A stretch of 64,000 bases of DNA from assembly GCF_003057745.1 (NCBI RefSeq), contig NZ_QBJD02000003.1, positions 124,001 to 188,000 on the forward strand, given 5' to 3'. Source of the stretch: Enterobacter sp. RIT418. GTDB taxonomy: Bacteria; Pseudomonadota; Gammaproteobacteria; Enterobacterales; Enterobacteriaceae. The notes under the pieces are model-generated. The model ran no database searches, was not told the origin of the DNA, and saw only the letters and a program-made list of their open reading frames with translations. Shown piece by piece: positions 36,780-45,410 of the stretch. The stretch's first letter is position 1; every line of letters starts with the position of its first letter. The position numbers and the translations under genes are program-made.

Positions 36780-36872
36780 TCAAACGATGATTTGCCAGAT
36801 AGCCGAAATTAGCATCACTAACCCTGACACCAGGAAAAGCGCAGCGATGATTTTGTCAGGTGACCGCTTCAT
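36780..36872 (-). CDS. mgtR: MgtR regulatory peptide
   Basis: The 30-residue hydrophobic peptide begins MKRSPDKIIAALFLVSG and ends AIWQIIV, closely resembling Salmonella MgtR (MNRSPDKIIA...WQIVF). MgtR is an inner-membrane peptide that binds MgtC and promotes its degradation by FtsH. It lies 21 bases after mgtB on the same strand, with Shine-Dalgarno GAGAGGG four bases before the ATG, as in the Salmonella mgtCBR operon. It is shorter than most gene-calling cutoffs and easily missed. Confidence 0.93.
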   Translation of the reverse strand: MKRSPDKIIAALFLVSGLVMLISAIWQIIV

Positions 36873-36893
36873 ATCCCTCTCTCCCACCGCACG

Positions 36894-39626
36894 TCACAGC
36901 CACTGGCCAAAGCGCTTTATGTAGACATGCTTCATCCCCTGGGCCACCAGACAGTAGCTCAGCAAGGTTGCCACCAGCCAAGGGAAATAGCTCAACGGCA
37001 GCGGCTGCAATCCCACCTGCGCACCGAGGGGTGAGAAGGGAATGTAAATCCCGATCGCCATTATCAGCCCCGTCGTCAGCAGCACCGGCAGCGCCGCGCG
37101 GCTCTGGATGAACGGGATCTTCTGCGTTCTTAGCATGTGCACAACGAGCGTTTGCGACAGCAGCCCTTCAATAAACCAGCCGGACTGGAATAGCGCCTGT
37201 GCTTCCACGCTGTTGGCCGCAAAGACGTACCACATCAGCGCGAAGGTCGTGATGTCGAAAATCGATGACGTTGGGCCAATCCATAACATGAAGCGCCCGA
37301 TATTTTTCGCATCCCATTTGCGCGGCTTACGCAGGAACTCTTTATCCATTTTGTCCCACGGCAGCGACAGCTGGGAAATGTCGTACATCAGGTTCTGAAT
37401 CAGCAGGTGAATCGCCAGCATCGGCAGGAACGGGATAAACGCACTCGCGACCAGCACGGAAAAAACGTTGCCGAAGTTAGAGCTGGCCGTCATCTTCAGA
37501 TACTTGATGATATTGCCAAAGGTTTCGCGTCCTTTGATTACCCCCTCCTCCAGCACCATCAGATCCTTTTCCAGCAGGATGATATCGGACGACTCCCTGG
37601 CAATATCCGCCGCGCTGTCGACGGAAATCCCAACGTCCGCATCGCGCAGAGCGGGTGCATCGTTAATGCCATCGCCGAGGAAGCCCACGGTATGGCCATT
37701 TTTCTGCAATGCCTGCAGTATGCGGGACTTCTGCATCGGGGTGAGCCGGGCAAACACCGACCGGACTTCAACTTCACGCGCCAGCAGAGTGTCCGACATC
37801 GCTTCAATCTGATCTCCCGTCAGCAGGTTGTGCGGATCGATACCCACTTCAAGACAAATGCGCGTCGTCACGACCGGGCTATCCCCGGTGAGGACCTTCA
37901 CGGCCACGCCGCTGTCGTTCAGGGCCTGAATCGCCTTTCCGGCACTTTCCTTTGGCGGATCGAGGAAGGTCAGCATTCCTTCAATGGTCAGCCCCTGCTC
38001 ATCATCCTTACTGAGCGGAACCGGCTGCGCGGAGCTTTCCAGCCTGCGGGTTGCGACCAGCAGCACGCGAAAACCCTGCGCATTGTAATCGTCCGTTTTT
38101 GCCAGAAGCAGATCGCGGCGGGTCTGCGTCAGCGCAACAGTCTTGCCGCCTTCGCGAAGATGAGTCGCCACGGAGAGCATCTCTTCAACCGCGCCTTTGC
38201 AGATCAGGCTCTTGTCGCCGTGACGGACATCTTCGACGAGCACCGACACGCGACGACGCTCAAAATCAAAGGGAAGTTCATCAACCTTGATAAAGCGTTT
38301 CTTCGTGGCCGGGGACACTTTTTCCTCCCCGAAGCGGAGTACGGCTCTGTCCATCAGATTACGCGTACCGCTCTGGTTAGTGCTGTTGAGCCAGGCCAGC
38401 ATCAGGACCCGATCGCTCTCGGCTCCGGACAGGTCAAGAGAATGCGCGAGGATAATATTATCCTGCGTTAACGTGCCCGTTTTATCGGTACACAGCACAT
38501 CCATCGCGCCAAAGTTCTGAATCGCATTGAGGCGTTTAACGATGACCTTGCGCCGCGACAGCGCGATAGCGCCCTTGGCAAGGTTCGAGCTGACGATCAT
38601 CGGCAGCATCTCCGGCGTCAGCCCAACCGCAACGGCCAGCGCAAACATCGAGGCCTCAACCCAGTCACCCTTACTGAACCCGTTAATCAGCAGCACCACC
38701 GGCACCATCACCAGCATAAACCGGATCAGGAGCCAGCTGACGCTGTTTACCCCGCGATCGAATGCGGACTGCCTGCGGGTGCCAACGATCGCTTTCGCCA
38801 GCGATCCAAACCACGTCCGCTTGCCGGTGGCGACGACAACCGCCTGCGCCCTTCCGCTGGTCACGCTGGTTCCCATCAGGCAGATATTGCCCAGCTCCAG
38901 CAGGGATTTATCCTTATCCGGCGACGGCAGCTGTTCGCTGTCTTTGCCCGATACGTTTGCCATGACGTCATATTTTTCAACCGGCAGCGATTCACCGCTC
39001 AGAATCGACTGGCTGACAAACAGATCGCGGGACTCCAGCAGCCGCACGTCCGCCGGCACCAAATCGCCGGCGGCGAGTACGACAATATCGCCGGGTACAA
39101 TCTCCTCAATCGGGATCTCTTCCTGCACCGGCCTGCTTTCTCCCGGCCCCCGGCGCAGCACGGTGGCCCTGGTGCGAACCATCGATTTCAGCGCCTGGGC
39201 CGCTTTGTTGGTGCGAAATTCCTGCCAGAAACGCAATAATCCGCTCAGGCTCACCATCGTCATAATAATAATGATTTTGGCAAAGCTCGGTTCCTCACCG
39301 TTATGGACCGGGACCCAGTAGTCAGTAAAATAGCTGACCGCCGCCAGCGCTATCAGCACATAGATAAACGGATTATTAAATGCCTGCAGTAGCTGAAGCC
39401 ATGCTGATGGCGCTTTCTCATGCGCCACCTCATTGCGGCCGCATTTTTCCAGCCGGTACAGCGCCTCTTCGGTAGTGAGCCCGAGACGGGTGCTATTCAT
39501 GCGGGCCAGCGTGTGGTCCGCGCTGTGGTAAGCTTCCGTTTCAATCAGAAAGCTTTTGCGTTGATGCTTATCATTATCTGACGCAGCCCGGCTTATTTTC
39601 CGGTTTTCAATTTTCATGTCAGCCAT
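36894..39626 (-). CDS. mgtB: Magnesium-importing P-type ATPase MgtB
   Basis: MgtB is a P3B-type ATPase that imports magnesium. The 910-residue protein is closely similar to Salmonella MgtB along its whole length (AFNNPFIYVLIALA, EIPIEEIVPGDIVVLAAGD, DVLCTDKTGTLTQDN with the phosphorylated aspartate, GFLGDGINDAPALRDADVG, KRFGQWL at the end). The order mgtC-mgtB-mgtR identifies it as MgtB rather than MgtA. Ten transmembrane helices are expected. The start ATG has AGGGGAT upstream. A 153-base spacer separates it from mgtC. Confidence 0.93.
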   Translation of the reverse strand: MADMKIENRKISRAASDNDKHQRKSFLIETEAYHSADHTLARMNSTRLGLTTEEALYRLEKCGRNEVAHEKAPSAWLQLLQAFNNPFIYVLIALAAVSYFTDYWVPVHNGEEPSFAKIIIIMTMVSLSGLLRFWQEFRTNKAAQALKSMVRTRATVLRRGPGESRPVQEEIPIEEIVPGDIVVLAAGDLVPADVRLLESRDLFVSQSILSGESLPVEKYDVMANVSGKDSEQLPSPDKDKSLLELGNICLMGTSVTSGRAQAVVVATGKRTWFGSLAKAIVGTRRQSAFDRGVNSVSWLLIRFMLVMVPVVLLINGFSKGDWVEASMFALAVAVGLTPEMLPMIVSSNLAKGAIALSRRKVIVKRLNAIQNFGAMDVLCTDKTGTLTQDNIILAHSLDLSGAESDRVLMLAWLNSTNQSGTRNLMDRAVLRFGEEKVSPATKKRFIKVDELPFDFERRRVSVLVEDVRHGDKSLICKGAVEEMLSVATHLREGGKTVALTQTRRDLLLAKTDDYNAQGFRVLLVATRRLESSAQPVPLSKDDEQGLTIEGMLTFLDPPKESAGKAIQALNDSGVAVKVLTGDSPVVTTRICLEVGIDPHNLLTGDQIEAMSDTLLAREVEVRSVFARLTPMQKSRILQALQKNGHTVGFLGDGINDAPALRDADVGISVDSAADIARESSDIILLEKDLMVLEEGVIKGRETFGNIIKYLKMTASSNFGNVFSVLVASAFIPFLPMLAIHLLIQNLMYDISQLSLPWDKMDKEFLRKPRKWDAKNIGRFMLWIGPTSSIFDITTFALMWYVFAANSVEAQALFQSGWFIEGLLSQTLVVHMLRTQKIPFIQSRAALPVLLTTGLIMAIGIYIPFSPLGAQVGLQPLPLSYFPWLVATLLSYCLVAQGMKHVYIKRFGQWL

Positions 39627-39779
39627 GATCTATCCCCTAAATTTAAGGCGTCGTTATCCCTGCACGGAATTATCCATGCACAGTTTCCACTCTTCAGCTC
39701 GGGTATTACTTTATACGTATGGGAACATCCATCATTCCCTCCTTATGCGCGGCATCGCAGTTTAGTGAGTAATGAGAAA

Positions 39780-40463
39780 TTAATGGCCTTCGCAGCTCCA
39801 GCGAACGGAGGTGATATTTTCGTGCCCGCCAATTTTGGACATAATAAGATTCAGCGTTTTCTGATCGTCCACGACGCTAATCAGCTCGGCGCGAATTTCC
39901 CTGCGCCCTTTTTCATCCGCAGAAACCGCATCGAGCCTCTGCATACCGATTGCCAGCTCTTTCGCCATATTCAGCAACAGCTGGCGAATAGCATATTCAT
40001 GGGCGTCATCGCAGATCACGTTCAGGATATAGCGTTTATCTTCATCGGCGGCGCCGGGGATGCGGTTAATTCGCTGCGCCGCTTCGCGAAGCAAAATATT
40101 GGCGCAAAGAATAATGAGCGTGGCCCAGGCCGCATTCCAGAACTGTCCCAGACCGCATAACACACCAATCGCCGCAGAACACCAGAGCGTTGCCGCCGTG
40201 TTCAACCCGCGCACGTTCATGCCTTCACGCATGATGACGCCCGCGCCGAGGAAGCCAATCCCGGACACAATCTGGGCCGCGATGCGCCCCGGGCTGTCGG
40301 GCGACGTCGAGAGTGAGCTAAGAATAAATACCGCGGCGCCCGTGGCAACTAAGGCGTTAGTGCGCAGGCCAGCCATGCGCTGGCGCCACTGTCTTTCTGC
40401 GCCAATTAGCGCGCCCAGCAGCATTGCGGCGAGTAAATTTGTAATATCAGGAAACATAAGCAT
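39780..40463 (-). CDS. mgtC: MgtC virulence-associated membrane protein
   Basis: MgtC is needed for survival in macrophages and growth in low magnesium in Salmonella, partly by inhibiting the F1Fo ATP synthase. The 227-residue protein has about five N-terminal helices (TNLLAAMLLGALIGAERQWRQ, GFLGAGVIMREGMNVRGLNTA) and a soluble C-terminal ACT-like domain. The start codon lies directly after GGAGGA. It is first in mgtC-mgtB-mgtR and has a long leader with short ORFs, so it is probably controlled by PhoP and by transcription attenuation. Confidence 0.94.
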   Translation of the reverse strand: MLMFPDITNLLAAMLLGALIGAERQWRQRMAGLRTNALVATGAAVFILSSLSTSPDSPGRIAAQIVSGIGFLGAGVIMREGMNVRGLNTAATLWCSAAIGVLCGLGQFWNAAWATLIILCANILLREAAQRINRIPGAADEDKRYILNVICDDAHEYAIRQLLLNMAKELAIGMQRLDAVSADEKGRREIRAELISVVDDQKTLNLIMSKIGGHENITSVRWSCEGH

Positions 40464-40540
40464 ACGTTCCTCCAGATTGTGGAAGAATTGAGTACGTGCT
40501 TATTCAGCACACGACAAACGATCGCGACGAAGAGCGACGA

Positions 40541-40588
40541 TTACCGTGCAGACGGTGGAGGAAACAGTGCGTAGATAAACGTAAACAT
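40541..40588 (-). CDS. MgtP-like proline-containing leader peptide
   Basis: A 15-codon ORF reads MFTFIYALFPPPSAR, with AAGG seven bases before its ATG, inside the mgtC leader. In Salmonella the mgtC leader carries mgtP, whose proline codons sense charged tRNA-Pro and control transcription into mgtC. The Pro-Pro-Pro run here fits that mechanism exactly. The ORF ends 78 bases before mgtC. Confidence 0.75.
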   Translation of the reverse strand: MFTFIYALFPPPSAR

Positions 40589-40696
40589 AACAATTGCCTT
40601 CGCGTAATGACGCGGTTATCACATTATTGGGTGGCAATCGTCTTCAGGAAGGGATTGCTGCCCGCCGGGTCGGCAAGCAGCGCGGAAATAATCGCG

Positions 40697-40735
40697 TCAA
40701 CTTACCGTTTTATGCATTTCGGGGTGGTTGTCCAA
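40697..40735 (-). CDS. MgtM-like first leader ORF (candidate)
   Basis: A 12-codon ORF (MDNHPEMHKTVS, TTG start) follows AGGAG by seven bases near the 5' end of the predicted mgtC transcript. Its place matches mgtM of Salmonella, the first short ORF whose translation senses ATP. A GC hairpin follows (GCTTGCCGACCCGGCGGGCA region near 40660-40680). Assignment rests on position, so confidence is moderate. Confidence 0.5.
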   Translation of the reverse strand: MDNHPEMHKTVS

Positions 40736-40763
40736 CGTATTACTCCTGCGTGAATTTGGGGCC

Positions 40764-40799
40764 ATTATAATGAATGGGCTAAGTGAGTAAAGTTAAACC
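40764..40799 (-). promoter_or_regulatory. Predicted PhoP-type promoter of mgtCBR
   Basis: A perfect TATAAT (40764-40769) lies on the minus strand. GGTTTA (40794-40799) matches a PhoP half-site 24 bases upstream, placing the two-hexamer box over the -35 region, although the second hexamer is poor. Transcription from about 40757 gives a leader of about 294 nt. Confidence 0.55.
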
Positions 40800-41023
40800 T
40801 CATACGGATGCGGTTTGTTTAGTCTTTATTGATAAAGCCGTTTGCAACGGTGCTGCGCATTAATTTTTGTATTTCTCGCGAAATTAACCGTACAAAGATA
40901 AGAAGAAACTCCGGCTTGAGCGATGTTTAATTACGCCACCAAGCCCTTATCTTTTGCAGGGTTGTTACTCAATGCGCTATCGGAGACCATAGCGTTTATT
41001 TGTTACCGCGTAGCGAAACGCCT

Positions 41024-42073
41024 ATGACCCACCTGCCTGACCGGTCCGTTTTTGACGGACACAACGATCTGCTGCTCAATCTTTGGCTTCATCATGACGA
41101 CGATCCGGCGAACGCGTTCTTTTCCCGCGTCTCACCGGGGCACCTCGACTACCCGCGCATGCGGCGGGGAGGATTTTTCGGTGGGCTTTTCGCGGTATTT
41201 ATCCCGCCGGTTAGCTATATCGCCCGCATGCGCAACCAAACGGATGATGAGGTGCTGGACTACTTTGACCCGCTGGCAATCGTCGAGCGTCAAATTGACA
41301 TTATGCGCATCCTCGAGCGCAGCTCTGAGGGGCGCCTGAAGATATGCCGCACCGCCAGCGACATCGAGCGCTGCCGTCTTAACGGGCGGATCGCAGCCGT
41401 GCTGCATATTGAAGGGGCCGGCGCGATCGACGCGCAGCTAGCGCAGCTGGAAAAATTCTATCAGCTGGGCGTTCGCAGCATTGGCCCGTTCTGGAATACC
41501 CCCAACGCCTTCGGCGAGGGGGTTAACGGCGCTTTCCCCGGAACGCCGGATACCGGGCCCGGCTTAACCGCGGCGGGTGAATCGCTGATCCACGCCTGCA
41601 ACGAGCGCCGTCTTATGATCGACCTCTCCCACATGAATGAAAAAGCGTTCTGGGATACCGCCAGGTTGAGCAACGCTCCGCTCGTCGCCACCCACTCCAA
41701 TGCCCACGCGCTTTGCCCTCAGCCGCGCAACCTGACCGACGCGCAGCTGGAGGCTATCGCGCATAGCGGCGGGCTGGTCGGGGTCAATTTCGGCACCGCC
41801 TTTCTGCGCGCAGACGGCAAGCGTGACGGTGCCGGTACCGATCTGAGTACGATTATTAACCACATTGCGTATTTGATCGCTAAACTTGGAGAAGATCGGG
41901 TGGCGTTCGGTTCGGACTTCGACGGCGTGAACGTCCCCGATGCGCTTGAGGATGTTGAAGGGCTCCCTCGCCTCGTGCAGGCGCTGTCGGACGCGGGGTT
42001 CAGTGACTCTCTGCTGGAGAAGCTTACATGGCGCAACTGGCTGCGGGTTCTCGCAGAGACCTGGGGTGAATAA
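41024..42073 (+). CDS. M19 membrane dipeptidase-like protein preceding pqqA
   Basis: The 349-residue enzyme belongs to the M19 renal dipeptidase family. The metal ligands are visible: His and Asp in FDGHNDLL, the bridging Glu in HIEGAG, His in LSHMNEK, His in ATHSNA, and an Asp in FGSDFDG. Such zinc dipeptidases cleave L-X dipeptides, and related genes precede pqqA in several enterobacteria, perhaps for processing PQQ peptide fragments. ATG 41024 begins the conserved N terminus; the upstream TTG adds eight codons. It is 115 bases before pqqA with a CRP site between. Confidence 0.87.
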   Translation: MTHLPDRSVFDGHNDLLLNLWLHHDDDPANAFFSRVSPGHLDYPRMRRGGFFGGLFAVFIPPVSYIARMRNQTDDEVLDYFDPLAIVERQIDIMRILERSSEGRLKICRTASDIERCRLNGRIAAVLHIEGAGAIDAQLAQLEKFYQLGVRSIGPFWNTPNAFGEGVNGAFPGTPDTGPGLTAAGESLIHACNERRLMIDLSHMNEKAFWDTARLSNAPLVATHSNAHALCPQPRNLTDAQLEAIAHSGGLVGVNFGTAFLRADGKRDGAGTDLSTIINHIAYLIAKLGEDRVAFGSDFDGVNVPDALEDVEGLPRLVQALSDAGFSDSLLEKLTWRNWLRVLAETWGE

Positions 42074-42093
42074 CTCTGTTACCTTTTAATTAT

Positions 42094-42109
42094 TGTGATA
42101 ATAATCACA
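42094..42109. promoter_or_regulatory. Consensus CRP site upstream of pqqA
   Basis: TGTGATAATAATCACA is a perfect TGTGA-N6-TCACA site centred at 42101.5, 87 bases before pqqA. A -10-like CTAATA/TAATAA lies at about 42153-42159. A transcript start near 42163 would give CRP a class I position at -61.5. Confidence 0.75.
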
Positions 42110-42188
42110 TATATTTAACATAAGCCTTGTCCAGTGTAACAATTTCACTGGGCTAATAACATCAAGATGAACGCAAAGGAGCTTCGCT

Positions 42189-42266
42189 ATGACTACCTGG
42201 ACTAAACCCGAGTTTGTTGACCTGCGTCTGGGTCTGGAAGTAACGCTGTACATTTCCAACCGCTAA
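42189..42266 (+). CDS. pqqA: PqqA precursor peptide of pyrroloquinoline quinone
   Basis: The 25-residue peptide reads [11 protein letters not shown] then [14 protein letters not shown]. Glu17 and Tyr21 in the conserved EVTLY are the two residues cross-linked and converted to PQQ. The length is near the family norm of 23-24 residues. PqqD presents it to the radical SAM enzyme PqqE. AAAGGAG lies ten bases before the ATG. The hairpin after the stop probably makes pqqA transcripts more abundant than the downstream genes. Too short for most gene calls. Confidence 0.96.
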   Translation: MTTWTKPEFVDLRLGLEVTLYISNR

Positions 42267-42276
42267 TCGCTCGCCT

Positions 42277-42306
42277 GCCCGCCCTTCGCGCGGGCATTAT
42301 TTTTTT
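42277..42306 (+). terminator. Attenuator/terminator between pqqA and pqqB
   Basis: GCCCGC (42277-42282) pairs with GCGGGC (42290-42295), followed by ATTATTTTTTTATT, a good intrinsic terminator shape. It sits 11 bases after pqqA inside the operon, so partial read-through would give more pqqA message than pqqB-F message. Confidence 0.82.
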
Positions 42307-42324
42307 ATTACTCCTGGTTCAGAG

Positions 42325-43236
42325 ATGCAGATAAAAGTTCTCGGCTCGGCAGCGGGCGGCGGCTTTCCCCAGTGGAACTGCAACTGCGAAAACTGCCGCG
42401 GCCTTCGCGAAGGCAAGATAAACGCCTCTCCCCGCACCCAGTCCTCTATTGCGGTCAGCGACGACGGCAAAAACTGGGTTCTGTGTAACGTTTCGCCCGA
42501 CGTTTGCCACCAGCTGCGGGTCTCTCCCGAGCTGAACACCCCTGACGTCCTGCGCGGTACCGGAATAGGCTCCATCATTCTTACCGACAGCCAGATTGAC
42601 CACTGCGCCGGGCTGCTCAACCTGCGCGAGGGGTGTCCGCATCACGTCTGGTGTACGCCGGAAGTGCATGACGACCTGACCACCGGCTTCCCGGTGTTCA
42701 CCATGCTCTCCCACTGGAACGGCGGGCTGATTCATCATCCAGTCGAGCCTTTAGACGCCTTCACCACTCTGGTGTGCCCCGGCATGCGCTTCACCGCCAT
42801 CCCGCTTTTGAGCAACGCGCCGCCCTATTCTGCCTACCGCGACCGGCCCCTTCCCGGGCATAACGTGGCGCTGTTCATTGAGGACACCGCACGCGGCGTA
42901 GGGCTGTTATACGCCCCCGGTCTGGGCGAGCCGGATGAGACGATCATGCCCTGGCTGCGCCGGGCGGACTGCCTCCTGATCGACGGCACGCTGTGGCGCG
43001 ACAATGAGCTGGCGAACGCGGGCGTGGGGAAAAATACCGGCAAGGATATGGGGCACCTGGCGCTGGCAGAAGAGCGCGGCCTGGCGGCGCTTCTCGCGAC
43101 CTTACCCGCACGGCGAAAAATTCTGATTCATATAAACAATACCAATCCGATCCTGAATGAAGACTCCCCCGAGCGTCAGAGCCTTAACGACGCTGGCATT
43201 GAAGTCAGCTGGGACGGCATGGTCATCGAACTGTAG
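42325..43236 (+). CDS. pqqB: PqqB metallo-beta-lactamase-fold hydroxylase
   Basis: PqqB is a metallo-beta-lactamase-fold enzyme thought to hydroxylate the tyrosine of the cross-linked Glu-Tyr dipeptide during PQQ synthesis. The 303-residue protein has [18 protein letters not shown] at the N terminus, a family hallmark, and the motif [11 protein letters not shown] in place of the classical HxHxDH, as usual in PqqB. It follows pqqA across an attenuator and precedes pqqC by nine bases. Confidence 0.95.
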   Translation: MQIKVLGSAAGGGFPQWNCNCENCRGLREGKINASPRTQSSIAVSDDGKNWVLCNVSPDVCHQLRVSPELNTPDVLRGTGIGSIILTDSQIDHCAGLLNLREGCPHHVWCTPEVHDDLTTGFPVFTMLSHWNGGLIHHPVEPLDAFTTLVCPGMRFTAIPLLSNAPPYSAYRDRPLPGHNVALFIEDTARGVGLLYAPGLGEPDETIMPWLRRADCLLIDGTLWRDNELANAGVGKNTGKDMGHLALAEERGLAALLATLPARRKILIHINNTNPILNEDSPERQSLNDAGIEVSWDGMVIEL

Positions 43237-43245
43237 AGGCTCCGC

Positions 43246-44001
43246 ATGACAGAACTCACCCCTCTCTCTCCTCAGGCCTTTGAAGACGCGCTGCGCGCCA
43301 GGGGGGCCTATTACCATATTCATCACCCGTACCATATTGCCATGCACAACGGTGAAGCGACCCGGGAGCAAATTCAGGGCTGGGTGGCGAACCGCTTCTA
43401 TTATCAGACCAGCATTCCGATTAAAGACGCGGCGATTATGGCGAACTGCCCGCACCCTGACACCCGGCGCAAGTGGGTGCAGCGTATTCTCGATCATGAC
43501 GGCTATAACGGCGCTGAAGGTGGGATCGAGGCGTGGCTGCGCCTCGGCGAAGCGGTCGGCCTGAGCCGGGAGAGCCTGCTTTCTGAAGAGCGGGTGCTGC
43601 CTGGGGTACGCTTTGCCGTGGATGCCTACGTCAACTTCGCCCGCCGCGCCTGCTGGCAGGAGGCGGCGTGCAGCTCGCTAACGGAGCTGTTTGCCCCGCA
43701 AATCCACCAGTCGCGCCTGGACAGCTGGCCGCAGCACTATCCGTGGATCGATCCGGCAGGATACGACTATTTCCGCAGCCGCCTCGGGCAGGCCAATCGC
43801 GACGTAGAGCACGGCCTGGCGCTGGCGCTGGACTATTGTAATACGGTTGAAAAACAGCAGCGCATGCTGGAGATCCTCCAGTTCAAGCTGGATATCCTGT
43901 GGAGCATGCTGGATGCGATGACCATGGCCTACTCCCTGAATCGTCCGCCCTACCACAGCGTGACCGCTGACCGCGTATGGCACAAGCAGAGGCTGGTGTA
44001 A
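43246..44001 (+). CDS. pqqC: PqqC, final oxidase of PQQ synthesis
   Basis: PqqC is a cofactor-free oxidase that closes the ring and carries out the last eight-electron oxidation from AHQQ to PQQ. The 251-residue all-helical protein contains [36 protein letters not shown] and [19 protein letters not shown], which are hallmark motifs. The 44001 stop base overlaps the pqqD start, so translation is coupled. Confidence 0.96.
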   Translation: MTELTPLSPQAFEDALRARGAYYHIHHPYHIAMHNGEATREQIQGWVANRFYYQTSIPIKDAAIMANCPHPDTRRKWVQRILDHDGYNGAEGGIEAWLRLGEAVGLSRESLLSEERVLPGVRFAVDAYVNFARRACWQEAACSSLTELFAPQIHQSRLDSWPQHYPWIDPAGYDYFRSRLGQANRDVEHGLALALDYCNTVEKQQRMLEILQFKLDILWSMLDAMTMAYSLNRPPYHSVTADRVWHKQRLV

Positions 44002-44279
44002 TGACCTTAACTCCCGAACACACTCCCGTTTTCCGACGCGGCTACCGCATGCAGTGGGAGCCGGTACAGAACTGCCATGTGATCCTCTATCCGGAAGGTA
44101 TGGCCAGGCTAAACGTCAGCGCGGCCGCCATTTTAGCGCTGGTTGACGGAAAGACGTCGCTGGGCGCGATCGTCGCCACCCTGAGCGACCGCTTCCCGGG
44201 CGCGGAGGGGCTGGAAGAGGACGTACTGACCTTTTTCCAGCGCGCGTACGAGCAAAAATGGGTGATTTTCCATGAGTGA
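44001..44279 (+). CDS. pqqD: PqqD peptide chaperone
   Basis: PqqD is a RiPP recognition element: a small winged-helix protein that binds PqqA and hands it to PqqE. The 92-residue protein has [22 protein letters not shown] and the C-terminal [19 protein letters not shown] seen in the family. The ATG overlaps the pqqC stop by one base, and the 3' end overlaps pqqE by eight, so PqqD and PqqE are made in step. Confidence 0.95.
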   Translation: MTLTPEHTPVFRRGYRMQWEPVQNCHVILYPEGMARLNVSAAAILALVDGKTSLGAIVATLSDRFPGAEGLEEDVLTFFQRAYEQKWVIFHE

Positions 44280-45408
44280 TCTCGCGCCATCCACGGTAAA
44301 CCCTCCGCTGTGGCTGCTGGCGGAGCTCACCTACCGCTGCCCGCTGCAGTGCCCTTACTGCTCGAATCCGACCGACTTTGCCGCGCAGGATCGGGAGCTC
44401 AGCACCGGGCAATGGATCGAGGTCTTTCGCCAGGCCCGGGCGATGGGCTGCGTGCAGCTGGGATTCTCCGGCGGAGAACCCCTGGTCCGCAAAGACCTGC
44501 CTGAGCTTATCGCCGCCGCCCGCGAGCTGGGTTTTTACACCAACCTGATCACCTCCGGAATCGGGCTGACGGAGAAAAAGCTGCAGTCCTTCGCCGACGC
44601 GGGCCTGGACCATATCCAGATTAGCTTCCAGGCCAGCGACGAGACGCTGAACGCCGCGCTGGCCGGTTCAGAGAAAGCGTTTCATCAGAAGCTGGCCATG
44701 GCCAAAGCGGTAAAAGCGCTGGGCTACCCCATGGTGCTGAACTTCGTCCTGCACCGCCACAATATCGACCAGCTTGACCGCATTATCGAGCTGGCGATAC
44801 AGCTTGATGCCGACGACGTCGAGCTGGCCACCTGCCAGTTCTACGGCTGGGCGCACGAAAACCGCGAAGGGCTGCTGCCAACCCGCGAACAGATCGTTGC
44901 AGCCGAAGCGGTGGTGAAGCGCTACCGCGCCCGCATGGCGGAGGAAGGCAGGCTGGCTAACCTGCTTTTCGTCACGCCGGACTACTACGAAGAGCGACCG
45001 AAAGGCTGCATGGGCGGCTGGGGTGCGATCTTCATGAGCGTCACGCCGGAAGGCACGGTGTTACCCTGTCACAGCGCGCGCCAGCTTCCCGTTGAGTTTC
45101 CCTCCGTGCTTGAGCAGGATCTGCAGCATATCTGGTATCACTCGTTCGGCTTTAACCGCTATCGCGGCTACGACTGGATGCCGGAGCCGTGTCGCTCCTG
45201 CTCTGAGAAAGAGCAGGACTTCGGCGGCTGCCGGTGCCAGGCGTTCATGCTGACGGGCAGTGCCGATAACGCCGATCCGGTATGCGCCAAATCGCCGCAC
45301 CACGGCACCATTCTGGCGGCCCGCGAAGAGGCAAACCGAACGCAAAAGAGCATCGAACAGCTGCTTTTTCGCACCCAGGCGAACTCGCGCCTTATCTTCA
45401 AGGGCTGA
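44272..45408 (+). CDS. pqqE: PqqE radical SAM enzyme
   Basis: PqqE forms the carbon-carbon bond between the Glu and Tyr of PqqA. The 378-residue protein has the radical SAM cluster motif CPLQCPYC near the N terminus, [13 protein letters not shown] next, and a C-terminal SPASM domain with auxiliary-cluster cysteines in [34 protein letters not shown] and ADPVC. It lies between pqqD (eight-base overlap) and pqqF (two-base gap). Confidence 0.96.
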   Translation: MSDLAPSTVNPPLWLLAELTYRCPLQCPYCSNPTDFAAQDRELSTGQWIEVFRQARAMGCVQLGFSGGEPLVRKDLPELIAAARELGFYTNLITSGIGLTEKKLQSFADAGLDHIQISFQASDETLNAALAGSEKAFHQKLAMAKAVKALGYPMVLNFVLHRHNIDQLDRIIELAIQLDADDVELATCQFYGWAHENREGLLPTREQIVAAEAVVKRYRARMAEEGRLANLLFVTPDYYEERPKGCMGGWGAIFMSVTPEGTVLPCHSARQLPVEFPSVLEQDLQHIWYHSFGFNRYRGYDWMPEPCRSCSEKEQDFGGCRCQAFMLTGSADNADPVCAKSPHHGTILAAREEANRTQKSIEQLLFRTQANSRLIFKG

Positions 45409-45410
45409 CG

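Noticed and set aside
37407..38471. A 354-codon plus-strand frame across mgtB
   Set aside because: It is antisense to mgtB, which matches a known family end to end.
45282..45410. N-terminal extension of PqqF into pqqE
   Set aside because: It overlaps conserved pqqE SPASM codons; PqqF homology begins at 45411.
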